A stretch of DNA of 43,980 nucleotides from Candidatus Gastranaerophilales bacterium (lineage in GTDB: Bacteria; Cyanobacteriota; Vampirovibrionia; Gastranaerophilales; Gastranaerophilaceae). Under the pieces are notes generated by a model. That model saw nothing but the letters and a program-made list of their open reading frames with translations. It was not told the DNA's origin and did no database searches. Positions 8,677 to 18,377 of this stretch are shown piece after piece. Every line of letters starts with the position of its first letter. Position 1 is the first letter of the stretch. The DNA is taken from the NCBI GenBank assembly GCA_017475485.1, contig JAFVFO010000063.1, positions 1 through 43,980 on the forward strand, written 5' to 3'. Both the position numbers and the translations under genes were made by a program.

Positions 8677-9723
8677 TTACTCCTTTTTGCTTTTACGTTC
8701 AATATAAGCATTAATCATTTCAAGATAAATAAGTTTTATTTCATTATCTCTTGGAGCTTGCTTCATTGCTTTTTTATAATATTTAACCGCCTGAGTATAA
8801 TTTTTAAGCATTACATAGGCATTTGCAATAAATGTGGAAATTTTAGCGTCATTATGAAGAATTTTTTGTGCGGTTTTATAAACTGCAATACCTTCTTCGT
8901 AACGTTTTTCATCTATTAAAATATTAGCTAAAAGTATATATGCGTTCGGCTTATCGGGATTGATTTCTATTGCCTGCTTTAACAAAGGAATTACATCTTG
9001 CGTTTTTCCTTCATCACTATATGCAATAGCCCTGCAAACCCAAGCGGAATAATAATCAGGCGCAAGCTCTATGGTTTTTTCATAAAATTCTTGAGCTTTT
9101 TGAAAGTCTTTTAATTCCGCATACATATTTGCAAGACAAAGGCATGCTTTGGAATCTTTAGAGTTTAAATTATATGCTTTTTCGTAATAACTTAGCGCAT
9201 CTTTCGGGTCATTCAGCTTTTGCTTAATGTTTGCAATACTTATATAATTTTCCGGATTATCACCTTCAAGCACTATTGCCTTATTGTAATATTCAATAGC
9301 CTTTTGGTAATTTCCTATATCCGAATATAAATACCCTAGCGCACTATATGTATCCGGTTTATCGGGATTTATTTCAAGAGCTTTTTTATAGTTTGCGAGC
9401 GCATTTTCAAAATTTTCAATTTCCGCATAAACATTAGCTAAATTATAATAAGTTGCATAATTATCAGGCTCAATCTGCGCTGATTTATTATAACAATCAA
9501 TAGCTTCTAAATACATTTTTTTAAAGAAATAAATACTCCCAAGGTTAATTAAACTTTGAAAATCGTCTTCATTTTTTCTGAGAATTTCTTCATAAACACT
9601 TGCTGCATTATTCAAATCATCGCAACCAATATAATAATTTGCAAGATTTTTGTAATTATCAATGTTATCAGGGTCGTTATTAATCTTTTGCTTTAATTCT
9701 GCAATAATATTATCTTTAAACAA
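8677..9723 (-). CDS. Tetratricopeptide repeat protein
   Basis: A 348-residue protein composed of about nine TPR units, for example NYKNLANYYIGCDDLNNAAS and TYYNLANVYAEIENFENALA. There is no signal peptide. Translation very likely starts at a TTG (9721-9723): an in-frame TAG lies two codons upstream, no other start codon is near, and GGAG sits 7 bases before the TTG. It is the second gene of the ten-gene minus-strand run and lies 13 bases after the small Cys protein. Like the longer TPR protein in this run, it is probably a scaffold; whether they work with the membrane or sugar genes between them is unknown. Confidence 0.85.
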   Translation of the reverse strand: MFKDNIIAELKQKINNDPDNIDNYKNLANYYIGCDDLNNAASVYEEILRKNEDDFQSLINLGSIYFFKKMYLEAIDCYNKSAQIEPDNYATYYNLANVYAEIENFENALANYKKALEINPDKPDTYSALGYLYSDIGNYQKAIEYYNKAIVLEGDNPENYISIANIKQKLNDPKDALSYYEKAYNLNSKDSKACLCLANMYAELKDFQKAQEFYEKTIELAPDYYSAWVCRAIAYSDEGKTQDVIPLLKQAIEINPDKPNAYILLANILIDEKRYEEGIAVYKTAQKILHNDAKISTFIANAYVMLKNYTQAVKYYKKAMKQAPRDNEIKLIYLEMINAYIERKSKKE

Positions 9724-9736
9724 TTTCTATCTCCAA

Positions 9737-9949
9737 CTAATTTTTAAATACCTTTGTGTTCTCAAAAATAGACCTTGACTGTGCCAATGCAAGATTTTTT
9801 AATGAACAAACACCCTGAGCTTCATCCGTATTAAGCATAACACCGATTGAGCGAAGCCTGTTTACAACTGTTTCGTTTAATTCATCCGCACTTATAAAAA
9901 GCGCACAATTATTATCACATTTTTGCTCTCTAAACGGACAATTTTTCAT
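9737..9949 (-). CDS. Small cysteine-containing protein, possible metal binder
   Basis: A 70-residue protein beginning MKNCPFREQKCDNNCALF, with Cys at positions 4, 11, 15 and 48. The N-terminal spacing Cx6Cx3C suggests a small metal or Fe-S site, and the rest is helical. The frame can be extended five codons to a GTG at 9964, but that GTG would lie next to a TATAAT promoter box; ATG 9949 is 6 bases after the box, so I take ATG 9949 and a leaderless mRNA. It heads the ten-gene run down to hpt. I know of no function. Confidence 0.7.
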   Translation of the reverse strand: MKNCPFREQKCDNNCALFISADELNETVVNRLRSIGVMLNTDEAQGVCSLKNLALAQSRSIFENTKVFKN

Positions 9950-9955
9950 AAAAAT

Positions 9956-9961
9956 ATTATA
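9956..9961 (-). promoter_or_regulatory. -10 box for the ten-gene minus-strand run, leaderless
   Basis: Perfect TATAAT on the minus strand, followed by exactly 6 bases and ATG 9949. A weak -35 (ATAACA, four of six) lies 17 bases upstream. No Shine-Dalgarno sequence fits between, so transcription probably starts at or next to the ATG. The promoter faces away from the gshB-like gene and shares its spacer. Confidence 0.6.
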
Positions 9962-9981
9962 CACTAAAAATTATTATTTGT

Positions 9982-9987
9982 TATAAT
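9982..9987 (+). promoter_or_regulatory. -10 box for the gshB-like gene, leaderless
   Basis: Perfect TATAAT on the plus strand, followed by 6 bases (TTCATT) and ATG 9994. A weak -35 candidate TATACA lies 18 bases upstream and overlaps the opposing -10 box at 9956-9961, so the two promoters probably compete for RNA polymerase. Confidence 0.6.
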
Positions 9988-9993
9988 TTCATT

Positions 9994-10983
9994 ATGAAAA
10001 ATATATTAATTGTTATAGATGATTTAGAATTCAAATATTTTGAATTTAACAAGTTAGTTACAAATTTTTGGCTTATAAAAGAATATCTTTTAAGGGGAAA
10101 CGGGGTTGATATAACCTTAAAAAAGAAACTTTATTTAAAAAGGAATATTCCTTTCGCACAAAGCTACAAAACGTATCTTGAAGGCGAAGAAATTAAAAAA
10201 ACCGAACAATCGCATGAAATTTGTTTGAATGAATATAATACTATTTTCTTTCGCCCCGACCCACCTGTAGATATGGATTACATTAATGCCAGCTACATTT
10301 TATCTTATGTTGACAATAATTCAACATTTGTTATGAATTCAGCCCATGCTATAAGAGAAAAAAATGAAAAACTTTATGTTAACGAGTTTCAAGGATTAAT
10401 ACCCGATAACATTGTTGCAAGTGATGAAAAAATTATTAAAGAATTTCTGTTTGAAAAAGGCGAAATAGTAATTAAACCCACAAACCGCTGTTTCGGTTCG
10501 GGAGTGTTCTACCTTAATTCGGTTGATAAAAATATTAATACAATCTTGCAAACAGCAACAAATAACTATACTACAGCTGTCATGGTGCAGGAATATCTTC
10601 CTCAAATTCAAAACGGAGATAAACGCTTAATTTATGTTTGCGGAAAAATCTTTGATTACTGCGTTAAAAAGGTTGCCACAAACAACGATTTTAAGTTTAA
10701 TGAACACAACAAAGATACTCTTAAATTTGCGCAGTTAAACTCTGAAGAAAAATTAATAGAACAAAAAGTTAAAGATAAATTTGAGCATGACGGAATTTAT
10801 CTTGCCGGCTTGGATGTTATTGACGGAAAAATAATAGAAATCAATATCACAAGTCCATGCTTTTTTATAAATGAAATAAACAATATTTTTGATATAAGTT
10901 TTGAAAAAATGATTGTTGACAGAATTGAACTCTACGCAAATTCGCGCAGCAGTGCAATTATAGACAAACTTAGCATTTGTTAA
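9994..10983 (+). CDS. gshB: Glutathione synthetase-like ATP-grasp ligase
   Basis: A 329-residue protein of the prokaryotic GshB family, which joins glycine to gamma-glutamylcysteine. Family segments in order are FFRPDPPVDMDYI, VMNSAHAIREKNEKLY, VIKPTNRCFGSGVFYL (ATP-grasp loop), NGDKRLIYVCGKI and LAGLDVIDGKIIEINITSPC, with the metal-binding Glu-Ile-Asn at the end. No gshA or bifunctional gshF is in the window, so another dipeptide-like substrate is possible; the overall match to GshB is still good. It is transcribed divergently from the ten-gene run from a leaderless-type promoter. The gene ends about 50 bases before the next one without a clear hairpin terminator. Confidence 0.8.
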   Translation: MKNILIVIDDLEFKYFEFNKLVTNFWLIKEYLLRGNGVDITLKKKLYLKRNIPFAQSYKTYLEGEEIKKTEQSHEICLNEYNTIFFRPDPPVDMDYINASYILSYVDNNSTFVMNSAHAIREKNEKLYVNEFQGLIPDNIVASDEKIIKEFLFEKGEIVIKPTNRCFGSGVFYLNSVDKNINTILQTATNNYTTAVMVQEYLPQIQNGDKRLIYVCGKIFDYCVKKVATNNDFKFNEHNKDTLKFAQLNSEEKLIEQKVKDKFEHDGIYLAGLDVIDGKIIEINITSPCFFINEINNIFDISFEKMIVDRIELYANSRSSAIIDKLSIC

Positions 10984-11024
10984 GAAAAAAATATACAAGC
11001 GCAAAAAAATAAATTTAGTGGTTT

Positions 11025-11030
11025 TATATA
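11025..11030 (+). promoter_or_regulatory. -10-like box, leaderless spacing
   Basis: TATATA followed by 6 bases (AGTGTC) and ATG 11037; no ribosome binding site is present. No good -35 is visible, so the call depends on the spacing shared with other genes in this window. Confidence 0.4.
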
Positions 11031-11036
11031 AGTGTC

Positions 11037-12881
11037 ATGAAAACTAAATTCATAAACAATTCGCTATACTACAACAGCATGCCCGGATACAAGCAAGAAA
11101 CTTTGGGGCAGCAAAAGTTTAAAGAGCATAAAATACAAAACGAGCATAAAGAAAATTCAAACAGACCCGCGCAAGCGCTTAGCTTCAGCGGGTCTGCGGT
11201 TTCAGGGGCTCAAAAAGCAATTTCCAAAGTCGGCAACGGGCTTTTGGAAAGCAAGTTTTTAAATAAACTTGTAGATATAACAAACAACAATGAAGCTGCG
11301 TTTTCCGCAGTTTTTGCGTTATTTTTCGCAGGTATGCTAAAACCCGTTTTAATCTTACTCCAAACAGGACATGATGATAAAGACGGGCAGATGATTGCAA
11401 CAAAGAACTTCCTTTCCGCATTTACGGGATTTTTAATAAAATACACAGTAGAAGGCAGTTTTATTAAAAAAATCACAAGTACAATGATTGATAATATTGG
11501 TCTTATCGAAGAAACGGAAGGAAAAGACGGTAAAAAAGCAATCAAAACACAAAGTTTCAATTCCGAAGCCGCACAAAAACTTGCAAAAAAACAATTAAAA
11601 AGCGAACATTCAAAATTAAAAGATAAATTTAAGTTTGCAAAAGAAACATCTAAAAATGCAACGGGTTTTGAAAGAATCAGAAAATTTGCACGGTCATGGA
11701 AAAAATATAAATATGAACCCGCACAAGATTTAATTGACTCAAGAGCAAAGAAATTAATTCAAAACATTGAAGACTACCATTTGACTTCGTACAATAAAAA
11801 TGAAGGTGTAGTCAACTTTATTTTAAAACTCCATGACAACTTCTTATTAACAGAGAAGAAAGCCTATGAAGCAAAATCGTTGCTGAGTACGGAAAATATC
11901 AAATCACAGCCGTCTGATGCGTTTAATTCGTTGTGGAAAAACTTCCTTGGCTCTGCAACTGCAATCGCAAAAGCTAAAGTAACAAGTATTCTTTTACCTG
12001 TTGTTTTGGCTGCAATATTTGCAAAAAGAAACGCGCAAAATGAAATGGCAAAACAAAAAGTCAGTCAGGATAAAGCGTCAAGTTTAGCAATTTCAAAGAA
12101 TATCGGCAAAAATCCTATTTTCAATAAAATTCAAAATAATGACAATAAAAAGACATCTCAAAACGGGCAGATTTCATTTACCGGTTCTGTTACGGAATAT
12201 GCAATACAAAAATCATCAGCATTCCTTGAAAAAATAGCGTTTTCAAAAACAGGCCAGGAATTAGCAGGCGGTTTATCTAAAATATCAAGCATTCCCGCTT
12301 CGTTTATGTCACATGTGGAAAGCGTTTTATTAACAGCATATTGGGTTATAAATACACAAAATTCCAAAAAAATTCACCCTGACCAAAAACTTGGCTTTAA
12401 CATTCACACCGTACTTGTAACAATTGTTTCAAGTCTGGCTGCAATTGTTGTGGATAAAGGTTTTCAATTCCTTGTTAATAAAGCGGAAAGCGGTTATGCC
12501 AATAAAATAAAAGAAGCAAGAGATTCTATTAAGGAAGCTGCACCCGATATTGACCCGAAAGAATTAGCTCAAGAAATCGCAAAAAAATGTTCAAAATTAT
12601 ATCATTCCGGAGATATTGCGGAACAGTTAGCTAAAAACGGTATTTTAGGCAACGAAAAAGATTTCTTAAATGAAGCACAAAATCTGGCTGCAAGCTACGC
12701 AAAAGACTTAAATAAATTTAAATCATTACTAATATTCGCTATGGTTGTACGTTTCTTAGTTCCTGTTTTGACCGTTAAGCAAAGTAAGAAAATTAAAAAC
12801 TTCCTTGTTGAACACACTAAAAAACACGCAAATGAACCCGATAACAAACCAAAAGAAAATAAAACCGAAAAAGCGGCTTAA
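11037..12881 (+). CDS. Large membrane protein with two SFxG motifs, unknown function
   Basis: A 614-residue protein that I do not recognise. Hydrophobic segments occur near residues 85-110, about 310-340, 425-475 and 560-580, separated by long Lys-rich helical stretches. A short motif appears twice, LSFSGS at 48-53 and ISFTGS at 379-384, each shortly before an alpha-helical membrane half, so the protein looks like an internal duplication of a motif, helical linker and membrane pair. Similar [LI]SFxG motifs occur in two other proteins of this window. The C-terminus is Lys/Glu-rich and ends convergently on mazG with a 4-base overlap. Confidence 0.8.
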   Translation: MKTKFINNSLYYNSMPGYKQETLGQQKFKEHKIQNEHKENSNRPAQALSFSGSAVSGAQKAISKVGNGLLESKFLNKLVDITNNNEAAFSAVFALFFAGMLKPVLILLQTGHDDKDGQMIATKNFLSAFTGFLIKYTVEGSFIKKITSTMIDNIGLIEETEGKDGKKAIKTQSFNSEAAQKLAKKQLKSEHSKLKDKFKFAKETSKNATGFERIRKFARSWKKYKYEPAQDLIDSRAKKLIQNIEDYHLTSYNKNEGVVNFILKLHDNFLLTEKKAYEAKSLLSTENIKSQPSDAFNSLWKNFLGSATAIAKAKVTSILLPVVLAAIFAKRNAQNEMAKQKVSQDKASSLAISKNIGKNPIFNKIQNNDNKKTSQNGQISFTGSVTEYAIQKSSAFLEKIAFSKTGQELAGGLSKISSIPASFMSHVESVLLTAYWVINTQNSKKIHPDQKLGFNIHTVLVTIVSSLAAIVVDKGFQFLVNKAESGYANKIKEARDSIKEAAPDIDPKELAQEIAKKCSKLYHSGDIAEQLAKNGILGNEKDFLNEAQNLAASYAKDLNKFKSLLIFAMVVRFLVPVLTVKQSKKIKNFLVEHTKKHANEPDNKPKENKTEKAA

Positions 12882-13627
12882 TCAGTTAATTTTTTAGCCT
12901 TTTTCCAAAGAACATCATATTCTTCATAACTTAATTCATCGAGAGGTTTTTGTGCTATTTCTTCAAGTTTATTAAATCTTTTTATAAATTTATTATTTGC
13001 CTTAGATAGCGCACATTCAGGATCTATATTATACCAGCGTGCAATATTTATTAAAGAAAATAAAATATCGCCAAACTCAAGTTCTTTTTCTTCATGGCTT
13101 TGAGCAGACTTAAATTCTTCCACTTCGCCAAAAAAGCAACTATAAACATCTTCAATATTTTTCCATTCAAAACCTTTTTGCACAACTCTTTTTGATATTT
13201 TTTCGGCAACTGCCAAAGCAGGCATTTTTGCAATACCGTCAAGTGTTCTTTTTCTTTCTTTTTTTTCTTCGAGTTTTAATTTTTCCCAATTAATCAAAAC
13301 TTCGGAACTATCTTTAACTTTAGCCTCGAAAAATACATGCGGATGACGATGTATTAACTTATCATTAAGCATTTTGGCAACATCTTGAATATTGAATTCA
13401 TTATTATCATCTGCTATTTGCGAATGCAAAAGAACCTGCAAAAGAACATCTCCAAGTTCTTCTTTTAAATGCTCTATATTATCTTCATCTATTGCTTCAA
13501 CCGCTTCGTATGCTTCTTCAAGCATATTCTTTCTGATTGTTTTGTGGGTCTGTTCCCTATCCCAAGGACAACCTTCGGGTGAGCGCAATATTTTAACCGT
13601 ATTAACAAGTTCGTCTAAGTAGTTCAT
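12878..13627 (-). CDS. mazG: Nucleoside triphosphate pyrophosphohydrolase MazG
   Basis: A 249-residue protein that hydrolyses (d)NTPs to the monophosphate and pyrophosphate, a house-cleaning activity. The first MazG domain has the start CPWDREQTHKTIRKNMLEEA, then EEAYEAVEAID and EELGDVLLQVLLHS (metal-binding Glu/Asp cluster), and HRHPHVF. The second domain follows after residue ~130 with EEVEEFKSA and ELEFGDILFSLINIARW. The length matches the two-domain form. Its ATG overlaps the hisG stop (TAATG), so it is coupled to hisG. HisG is normally followed by the HisI/HisE phosphoribosyl-ATP pyrophosphatase, a MazG-fold enzyme, but this protein is the MazG type. Confidence 0.92.
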   Translation of the reverse strand: MNYLDELVNTVKILRSPEGCPWDREQTHKTIRKNMLEEAYEAVEAIDEDNIEHLKEELGDVLLQVLLHSQIADDNNEFNIQDVAKMLNDKLIHRHPHVFFEAKVKDSSEVLINWEKLKLEEKKERKRTLDGIAKMPALAVAEKISKRVVQKGFEWKNIEDVYSCFFGEVEEFKSAQSHEEKELEFGDILFSLINIARWYNIDPECALSKANNKFIKRFNKLEEIAQKPLDELSYEEYDVLWKKAKKLTD

Positions 13628-14508
13628 TATTTCACCATTTGATTAACACTTAAAATTAATATTCCGCCGCCGCCAATTTGTTTAAGATTATCTATAGCAT
13701 CATAAATTTTGTCTTCATCAACTACAACGTGAATTACAACCTTATCTTCACTTTCGTATAAGGGCATAACCGTTGGAGAAGAAAGCCCCGGCAAAAACTT
13801 TTTAACATCTTCAATTTTATTTTTCGGAATGTGCGCCATTAAGTATTTTTTGGATTGGGCATCTATGACAGAATCAATTGCGCGAATTAAAGAACGCAAT
13901 TTCAGTTGCTTTTCGGGTTCTAAATCGCACCTTGAACAAAGAACCGTTGAAGATGATAAAATTTTATCTATTATTTTTAATCTGTTTGATTTTAAGGTAG
14001 TACCTGTTGAAGTTATGTCAATAACACAATCACAAAAACCAAGTGAAGGCGTAATTTCAACCGCACCCATAATTTCAGAAATCTTTGCTTCTATTCCCAA
14101 CTTTTTAAAATAACTTTTTGCAATATTAGGAAACGAAGTTGCAACCCTGACAGGCTGTTTAATTTTTTCTTTTAGTTCCGTAGCGTCATTAATTTCCAGT
14201 TCTTCCGGCAACGCAACAACCATATCGCATTTCCCAAAATTAAATTCTTTTATAATATCAAGTTTAATTTCTTTCTCAACTACAATATCTCTGCCTGTAA
14301 AACCTATATCGGCTACGTTAGAATCAAGGAAATTAGGAATATCTGCAGCTCTTACAAAAATAAGCTGAAATTTATTATCCAAAGTATCTAATTTTAAACA
14401 TCTTTCATCCTTTGAACCTAAGTTCAAACCGGCCTTATCTAAAAGTTCATATATTTTTTGTGATAATCTGCCTTTATTTGGCAGCGCAATCCTTAACATT
14501 TCATCCAT
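13627..14508 (-). CDS. hisG: ATP phosphoribosyltransferase, long form
   Basis: Catalyses the first step of histidine synthesis, from ATP and PRPP. Recognisable segments are LRIALPNKGRL at the N-terminus, VRAADIPNFL, DIGFTGRDIV, the PRPP loop GVEITP-like GAVEITPSLGFCDCVIDITS with STGTTLKSN after it, and a C-terminal regulatory domain with LPGLSSPTVMPL and GGGGILILSV. With that domain the protein is 293 residues, the long HisG-L type that is feedback-inhibited by histidine and needs no HisZ. AAGGA lies 7-8 bases before ATG 14508. No other his gene is in the window. Confidence 0.94.
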   Translation of the reverse strand: MDEMLRIALPNKGRLSQKIYELLDKAGLNLGSKDERCLKLDTLDNKFQLIFVRAADIPNFLDSNVADIGFTGRDIVVEKEIKLDIIKEFNFGKCDMVVALPEELEINDATELKEKIKQPVRVATSFPNIAKSYFKKLGIEAKISEIMGAVEITPSLGFCDCVIDITSTGTTLKSNRLKIIDKILSSSTVLCSRCDLEPEKQLKLRSLIRAIDSVIDAQSKKYLMAHIPKNKIEDVKKFLPGLSSPTVMPLYESEDKVVIHVVVDEDKIYDAIDNLKQIGGGGILILSVNQMVK

Positions 14509-14528
14509 TTTATCATCCTTTCAAAAGT

Positions 14529-14538
14529 ATTCTAGCAT
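14529..14538 (-). promoter_or_regulatory. Extended -10 promoter for hisG-mazG
   Basis: On the minus strand the sequence reads ATGC then TAGAAT, an extended -10 (TGn directly before a five-of-six hexamer). It lies about 20 bases upstream of ATG 14508, leaving room for a short leader with the AAGGA ribosome site. Confidence 0.5.
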
Positions 14539-14609
14539 AAAATTAGGTTTTCATTAAATTTTTGTTTATAGTACAATTTATTTGATTATGTATTTTTAAA
14601 GGAGAGCGT

Positions 14610-15932
14610 ATGGAGCATTTACATCAATTCATTTCTAATAATGCAATTATGACAAGTGCAATAATTCTAATTGTTGCATACATCTTCATTGCATTAGAAA
14701 AAATTCCAAAAGTAGTTATAGCACTTTTAGGCGGTTCGTTAACATTGTTTTTAGGTTTGCTTGCAACCGAAAAAACACCTGATAATTTGGGAGAATATTT
14801 TATTTCTTTCATAGATTTCAATGTAATATTTTTACTTGTATCAATGATGATTATAGTTCACATTGCATCAAAATCAGGAATGTTCACTTGGCTTGCAAAT
14901 GAAATTTTAAAGAAAACAAAAGGACACCCTATTGCGGTTTTGGCCTCTTTGGCTGTGTTTACAGCTGTTGCCAGCGCATTTTTAGATAATGTCACAACCG
15001 TTATTCTTGTTATGCCGATAACATTTGCGGCATGCAAATTATTGGATATTAACCCGATTCCTTTTTTAATAACTGAAATTTTTTGTTCAAATATAGGCGG
15101 AACAGCAACTTTAATTGGTGACCCGCCAAACATTATTATAGGTTCTGCCGCAAATTTCAGTTTCATGGATTTTGTAAAAGAATTAACCGGAGTAGTTGCA
15201 CTTATAATGCTTGTAATTATAGCTTTAATGGTATTTATCTATAGAAAAGAGCTAAAATCATCTCCTGAAAAAATGGAGCTTGTATCTCAAATTGATAATT
15301 CAAAAACTATTGAAGATAAAGCTCTTGCAATTCGTTCAGGCATTGTATTGGCGCTTGTTATCGTAGGCTTTGTATCACATGATGTTACGCATATTCCGAC
15401 ATTCCTTTCCGCAATGATAGGCGCTTCAATTTTATTGATTTTTGAAAAACCTGCAAAAGTCCTTGTAGAAGTTGAATGGAATACAATATTTTTCTTTGTA
15501 GGCTTATTTATTATAATTGGCGGGCTTGAAGCCTCAGGCGGTATTGCCTTAATGGCAAAATGGATACTTGATATAACCCATGGTTCGCAATCCATGGCCT
15601 CTATGATAATTCTATGGGCTTCCGGTATTTTATCAGGTATTATCGATAACATCCCCTATACTGCAACAATGGCGCCAATGATAGCAACAATAGAACAATC
15701 AATGGGGCATGCTTACGTTCATCCTCTTTGGTGGAGTTTGGCACTGGGCGCATGCTTAGGCGGTAATATGACGATAATCGGTGCTGCGGCAAATGTTATA
15801 GTGTCGGAAAACGCGGCAAAAGCAGGTCATCCTATTTCATTTATGAAATTTTTAAAATATGGTATAATAGTAACTGCAATATCACTTGCAATTTCAACTG
15901 TATATATTTATTTTAGATTTTTAGTTCACTAA
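14610..15932 (+). CDS. ArsB/NhaD superfamily ion transporter
   Basis: A 440-residue integral membrane protein with about twelve hydrophobic helices. It carries the two signature regions of the ion transporter superfamily: [17 protein letters not shown] near residue 130 and [20 protein letters not shown] shortly after, with a related pair in the second half ([14 protein letters not shown] and [20 protein letters not shown]). These match the P-protein/YbiR-type and NhaD/ArsB group; the substrate may be sodium/proton exchange, arsenite or an organic anion and cannot be chosen here. AAAGGAG precedes ATG 14610. The gene is followed by ruvB after two bases, so the two are probably cotranscribed. 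Confidence 0.85.
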   Translation: MEHLHQFISNNAIMTSAIILIVAYIFIALEKIPKVVIALLGGSLTLFLGLLATEKTPDNLGEYFISFIDFNVIFLLVSMMIIVHIASKSGMFTWLANEILKKTKGHPIAVLASLAVFTAVASAFLDNVTTVILVMPITFAACKLLDINPIPFLITEIFCSNIGGTATLIGDPPNIIIGSAANFSFMDFVKELTGVVALIMLVIIALMVFIYRKELKSSPEKMELVSQIDNSKTIEDKALAIRSGIVLALVIVGFVSHDVTHIPTFLSAMIGASILLIFEKPAKVLVEVEWNTIFFFVGLFIIIGGLEASGGIALMAKWILDITHGSQSMASMIILWASGILSGIIDNIPYTATMAPMIATIEQSMGHAYVHPLWWSLALGACLGGNMTIIGAAANVIVSENAAKAGHPISFMKFLKYGIIVTAISLAISTVYIYFRFLVH

Positions 15933-15934
15933 TA

Positions 15935-16996
15935 ATGATAATAGAAGATAATAAAAAACAGAATAAAGAAGCACAAAAAGTTAAAAATCCTAACTTGAGT
16001 GCTTCTTTTACAACAAATGAAACAGGGTATGAAAATAATATCCGCCCTTTGAATTTTGATGATTATATCGGCCAAAAATCTTTAAAAGAAACTCTCAAAA
16101 TTTCAATCGAGGCTTCTAAAAAAAGAGGAACTCACTTAGACCATTTACTTTTTTACGGGCCTCCGGGGCTTGGTAAAACAACTTTAGCTTCAATTATTGC
16201 TCATGAAATGGGTTCATCCATTAAAATAACCTCAGCTCCTTCAATTGAACGCCCGAGAGATATTATAGGAATTTTAATGCAATTAAAAGAAGGGGATGTG
16301 CTTTTCATAGATGAAATACACAGATTAAATAAAATTGCGGAAGAAATTTTATACCCTGCAATGGAAGATTTTATGATTGACCTTACAACGGGAAAAAGCC
16401 AATCTGTTAAAACAATGAGAATTCCCGTTGCAAAATTTACCCTTATTGGCGCAACAACAAAAGCCGGAGCGCTTTCAGGGCCATTAAGGGATAGATTTGG
16501 TATAATTCACAGATTAGAATTTTACACAGATGATGAACTTTCTGATATTGTAAAAAGAACAGCCAAAATACTTGATTTCAAAATAGATGATGAGGGGGCA
16601 AAGGTAATCGCCCAACGCTCGCGCTGTACCCCCAGAATTGCAAACAGGTTAGTTAAACGCTGTGCTGATTGGGCAATTGTTAAAAGCTCAGGTACAATAA
16701 CATCTGATGTTGCAAACATGGCATTGAATTCTCTTGATATAGACGAATTAGGGCTTGATATTACGGATAGGAATTTATTATCATTGATGATTAAATCGTT
16801 TCAAGGCGGGCCTGTCGGCATTGAAACGCTTGCGGCGGCATTAGGGGAAGATGTCAGAACAATTGAAGATGTTTATGAACCTTTTTTAATACAAAAAGGA
16901 TTTTTAGCAAGAACACCGCGCGGAAGAAAAGTTACATCTTTAGCATACAAACACTTGAATTTAAAAGAAGATAAAGCCCAAATGCAATTATTTTAA
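15935..16996 (+). CDS. ruvB: Holliday junction branch migration helicase RuvB
   Basis: A 353-residue AAA+ motor that drives Holliday junction migration with RuvA. Walker A GPPGLGKT is at 75-82, Walker [10 protein letters not shown] at 122-130, sensor 1 is in [20 protein letters not shown] (the arginine finger region), and the C-terminal winged helix has [16 protein letters not shown] and RTPRGRKVT. About 25 extra residues precede the usual start, and ATG 15935 has no strong ribosome site, so translation may depend on coupling to the transporter gene that ends two bases earlier. ruvA and ruvC are not adjacent. The end overlaps the convergent kinase-like gene by four bases. Confidence 0.95.
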   Translation: MIIEDNKKQNKEAQKVKNPNLSASFTTNETGYENNIRPLNFDDYIGQKSLKETLKISIEASKKRGTHLDHLLFYGPPGLGKTTLASIIAHEMGSSIKITSAPSIERPRDIIGILMQLKEGDVLFIDEIHRLNKIAEEILYPAMEDFMIDLTTGKSQSVKTMRIPVAKFTLIGATTKAGALSGPLRDRFGIIHRLEFYTDDELSDIVKRTAKILDFKIDDEGAKVIAQRSRCTPRIANRLVKRCADWAIVKSSGTITSDVANMALNSLDIDELGLDITDRNLLSLMIKSFQGGPVGIETLAAALGEDVRTIEDVYEPFLIQKGFLARTPRGRKVTSLAYKHLNLKEDKAQMQLF

Positions 16997-18312
16997 TCAA
17001 AATCATAAATTACCGGCAGTTTATAAGGAAGTTGTTTTGCGTTAAATAATTCGTGATTTTGTTTGTGTTCTTTGTATCTGTTTTGGATTTCGTGGAATTC
17101 TTCATCAGTTAATTCATCAACCGGCTTTTTACTCCGGTTAAACATATCAAAGCTCGGTTCTTTGCTTTGCCAATTCATCCAAGAAATTACGCCACGCCAA
17201 TTTTTCATCAAATCTACACAATCTTGATAATATATTCTTTCATCTTCACAAGATGAATTTGCAAGCATTTCATCGAAATATCGGCAGGCATTATTAGTGT
17301 ATTCAATAATTTGTTCCATGTTAAACTTTGATTTTACGGTTCTTTCAAATTGGCTTTGTACATAAATAAAATGAGCCATTTGAATTTTTATTTTTTCGCT
17401 TTTTACTACGTCTTTATCCGCTTTAGCCAACATTGAAGCATGTGCTAATTCTTTTCTTGCAAGTTCACCCGTTAATTTTGAAAGATGTGGATTTGAATCA
17501 AGCGTTTTTTCGCACTCAGCTTTATAAAATGAGCCCTGCGTATAATGATATTCGGCTTTTTCCTGTATATAATTTTTAAAAAGTTCATCAGCCTCTTGCC
17601 TTGATATTTTAAGCATATAAGGAACTAATGCACGATATTCAAAACTTCTTAAATTGCCGATTAGTCCGGGGATATCCGAAAAATTACAATCACAGTCATA
17701 ACGGCCTTGTGTTTGGTGTTGTAATCTATCCGATAAATCTTCAAACTGCAAAAATTCCAAATCAAAAATACCGGCGTCATCTTGCGTCATGTTTATATTT
17801 CCGGCATGCAAATCATAGTGCATAGCAACGCTGTAGGGAAAATATCCGTCAGGATTTGCGTTTTGATTTTGTATGGGTAAATCAAAGTCCGATATAACCT
17901 TCATAAGACGCGACAGGTTTTGTTCATTATACCGATTTCTATATGGATTTGGATTAGTACCGCTTATTTTAGTCGAAACAAGATAGGTTTCATCATTAGG
18001 CAAAGAAAAGGCATATTTACCCTGCTGAATATTGGGAATGCTTATGCCTTTATCATACATTTTATCAAGAACGGAAATTTCTCGCTTTGCACCTTGGTTT
18101 CTTGAATATTTTTTAACAACTAAATCCTGACCCAAATAAAAAGCACTTCCATTCAACCCTGAACCTATAGGACATGAATTATTTGCACAAGAAATTGCGG
18201 TTTGAATTTCGTTATCTGAGGGATTTTGCGCAATAGGTGTAACTCTTACACCATTCTTTGTATAAGGAGCACAACATCCCTCAAAAGAAATATTATTTAC
18301 ATACAACACCAT
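16993..18312 (-). CDS. Protein kinase-like protein with N-terminal SFxG motif
   Basis: A 439-residue protein with a protein-kinase/aminoglycoside-phosphotransferase-like core. I see a glycine-rich loop [12 protein letters not shown] at 49-60, a candidate ATP-binding Lys in LVVKKYS (67-68), a helix-C Glu at 78, a catalytic loop [10 protein letters not shown] around 164-173 (Asp167, Asn172) and a DFG-like FDLEF with Asp184. All expected catalytic positions are present. The remaining ~250 residues are helical and of unknown function. Very near the N-terminus is ISFEG at 8-12, a motif shared with two other proteins here. The gene lies 65 bases downstream of gspF in the same direction. No homologue is recognised, and the substrate is unknown. 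Confidence 0.75.
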   Translation of the reverse strand: MVLYVNNISFEGCCAPYTKNGVRVTPIAQNPSDNEIQTAISCANNSCPIGSGLNGSAFYLGQDLVVKKYSRNQGAKREISVLDKMYDKGISIPNIQQGKYAFSLPNDETYLVSTKISGTNPNPYRNRYNEQNLSRLMKVISDFDLPIQNQNANPDGYFPYSVAMHYDLHAGNINMTQDDAGIFDLEFLQFEDLSDRLQHQTQGRYDCDCNFSDIPGLIGNLRSFEYRALVPYMLKISRQEADELFKNYIQEKAEYHYTQGSFYKAECEKTLDSNPHLSKLTGELARKELAHASMLAKADKDVVKSEKIKIQMAHFIYVQSQFERTVKSKFNMEQIIEYTNNACRYFDEMLANSSCEDERIYYQDCVDLMKNWRGVISWMNWQSKEPSFDMFNRSKKPVDELTDEEFHEIQNRYKEHKQNHELFNAKQLPYKLPVIYDFD

Positions 18313-18377
18313 ACATGTATAAGTACCGTGAAGAAAAAATTTCTTTTAATAATAATTTAATGTAACAAATATTAATA

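Noticed and set aside
4871..9723. Two TPR genes as a recent duplication
   Set aside because: Both are TPR arrays with only the degenerate consensus in common; length and repeat order differ.
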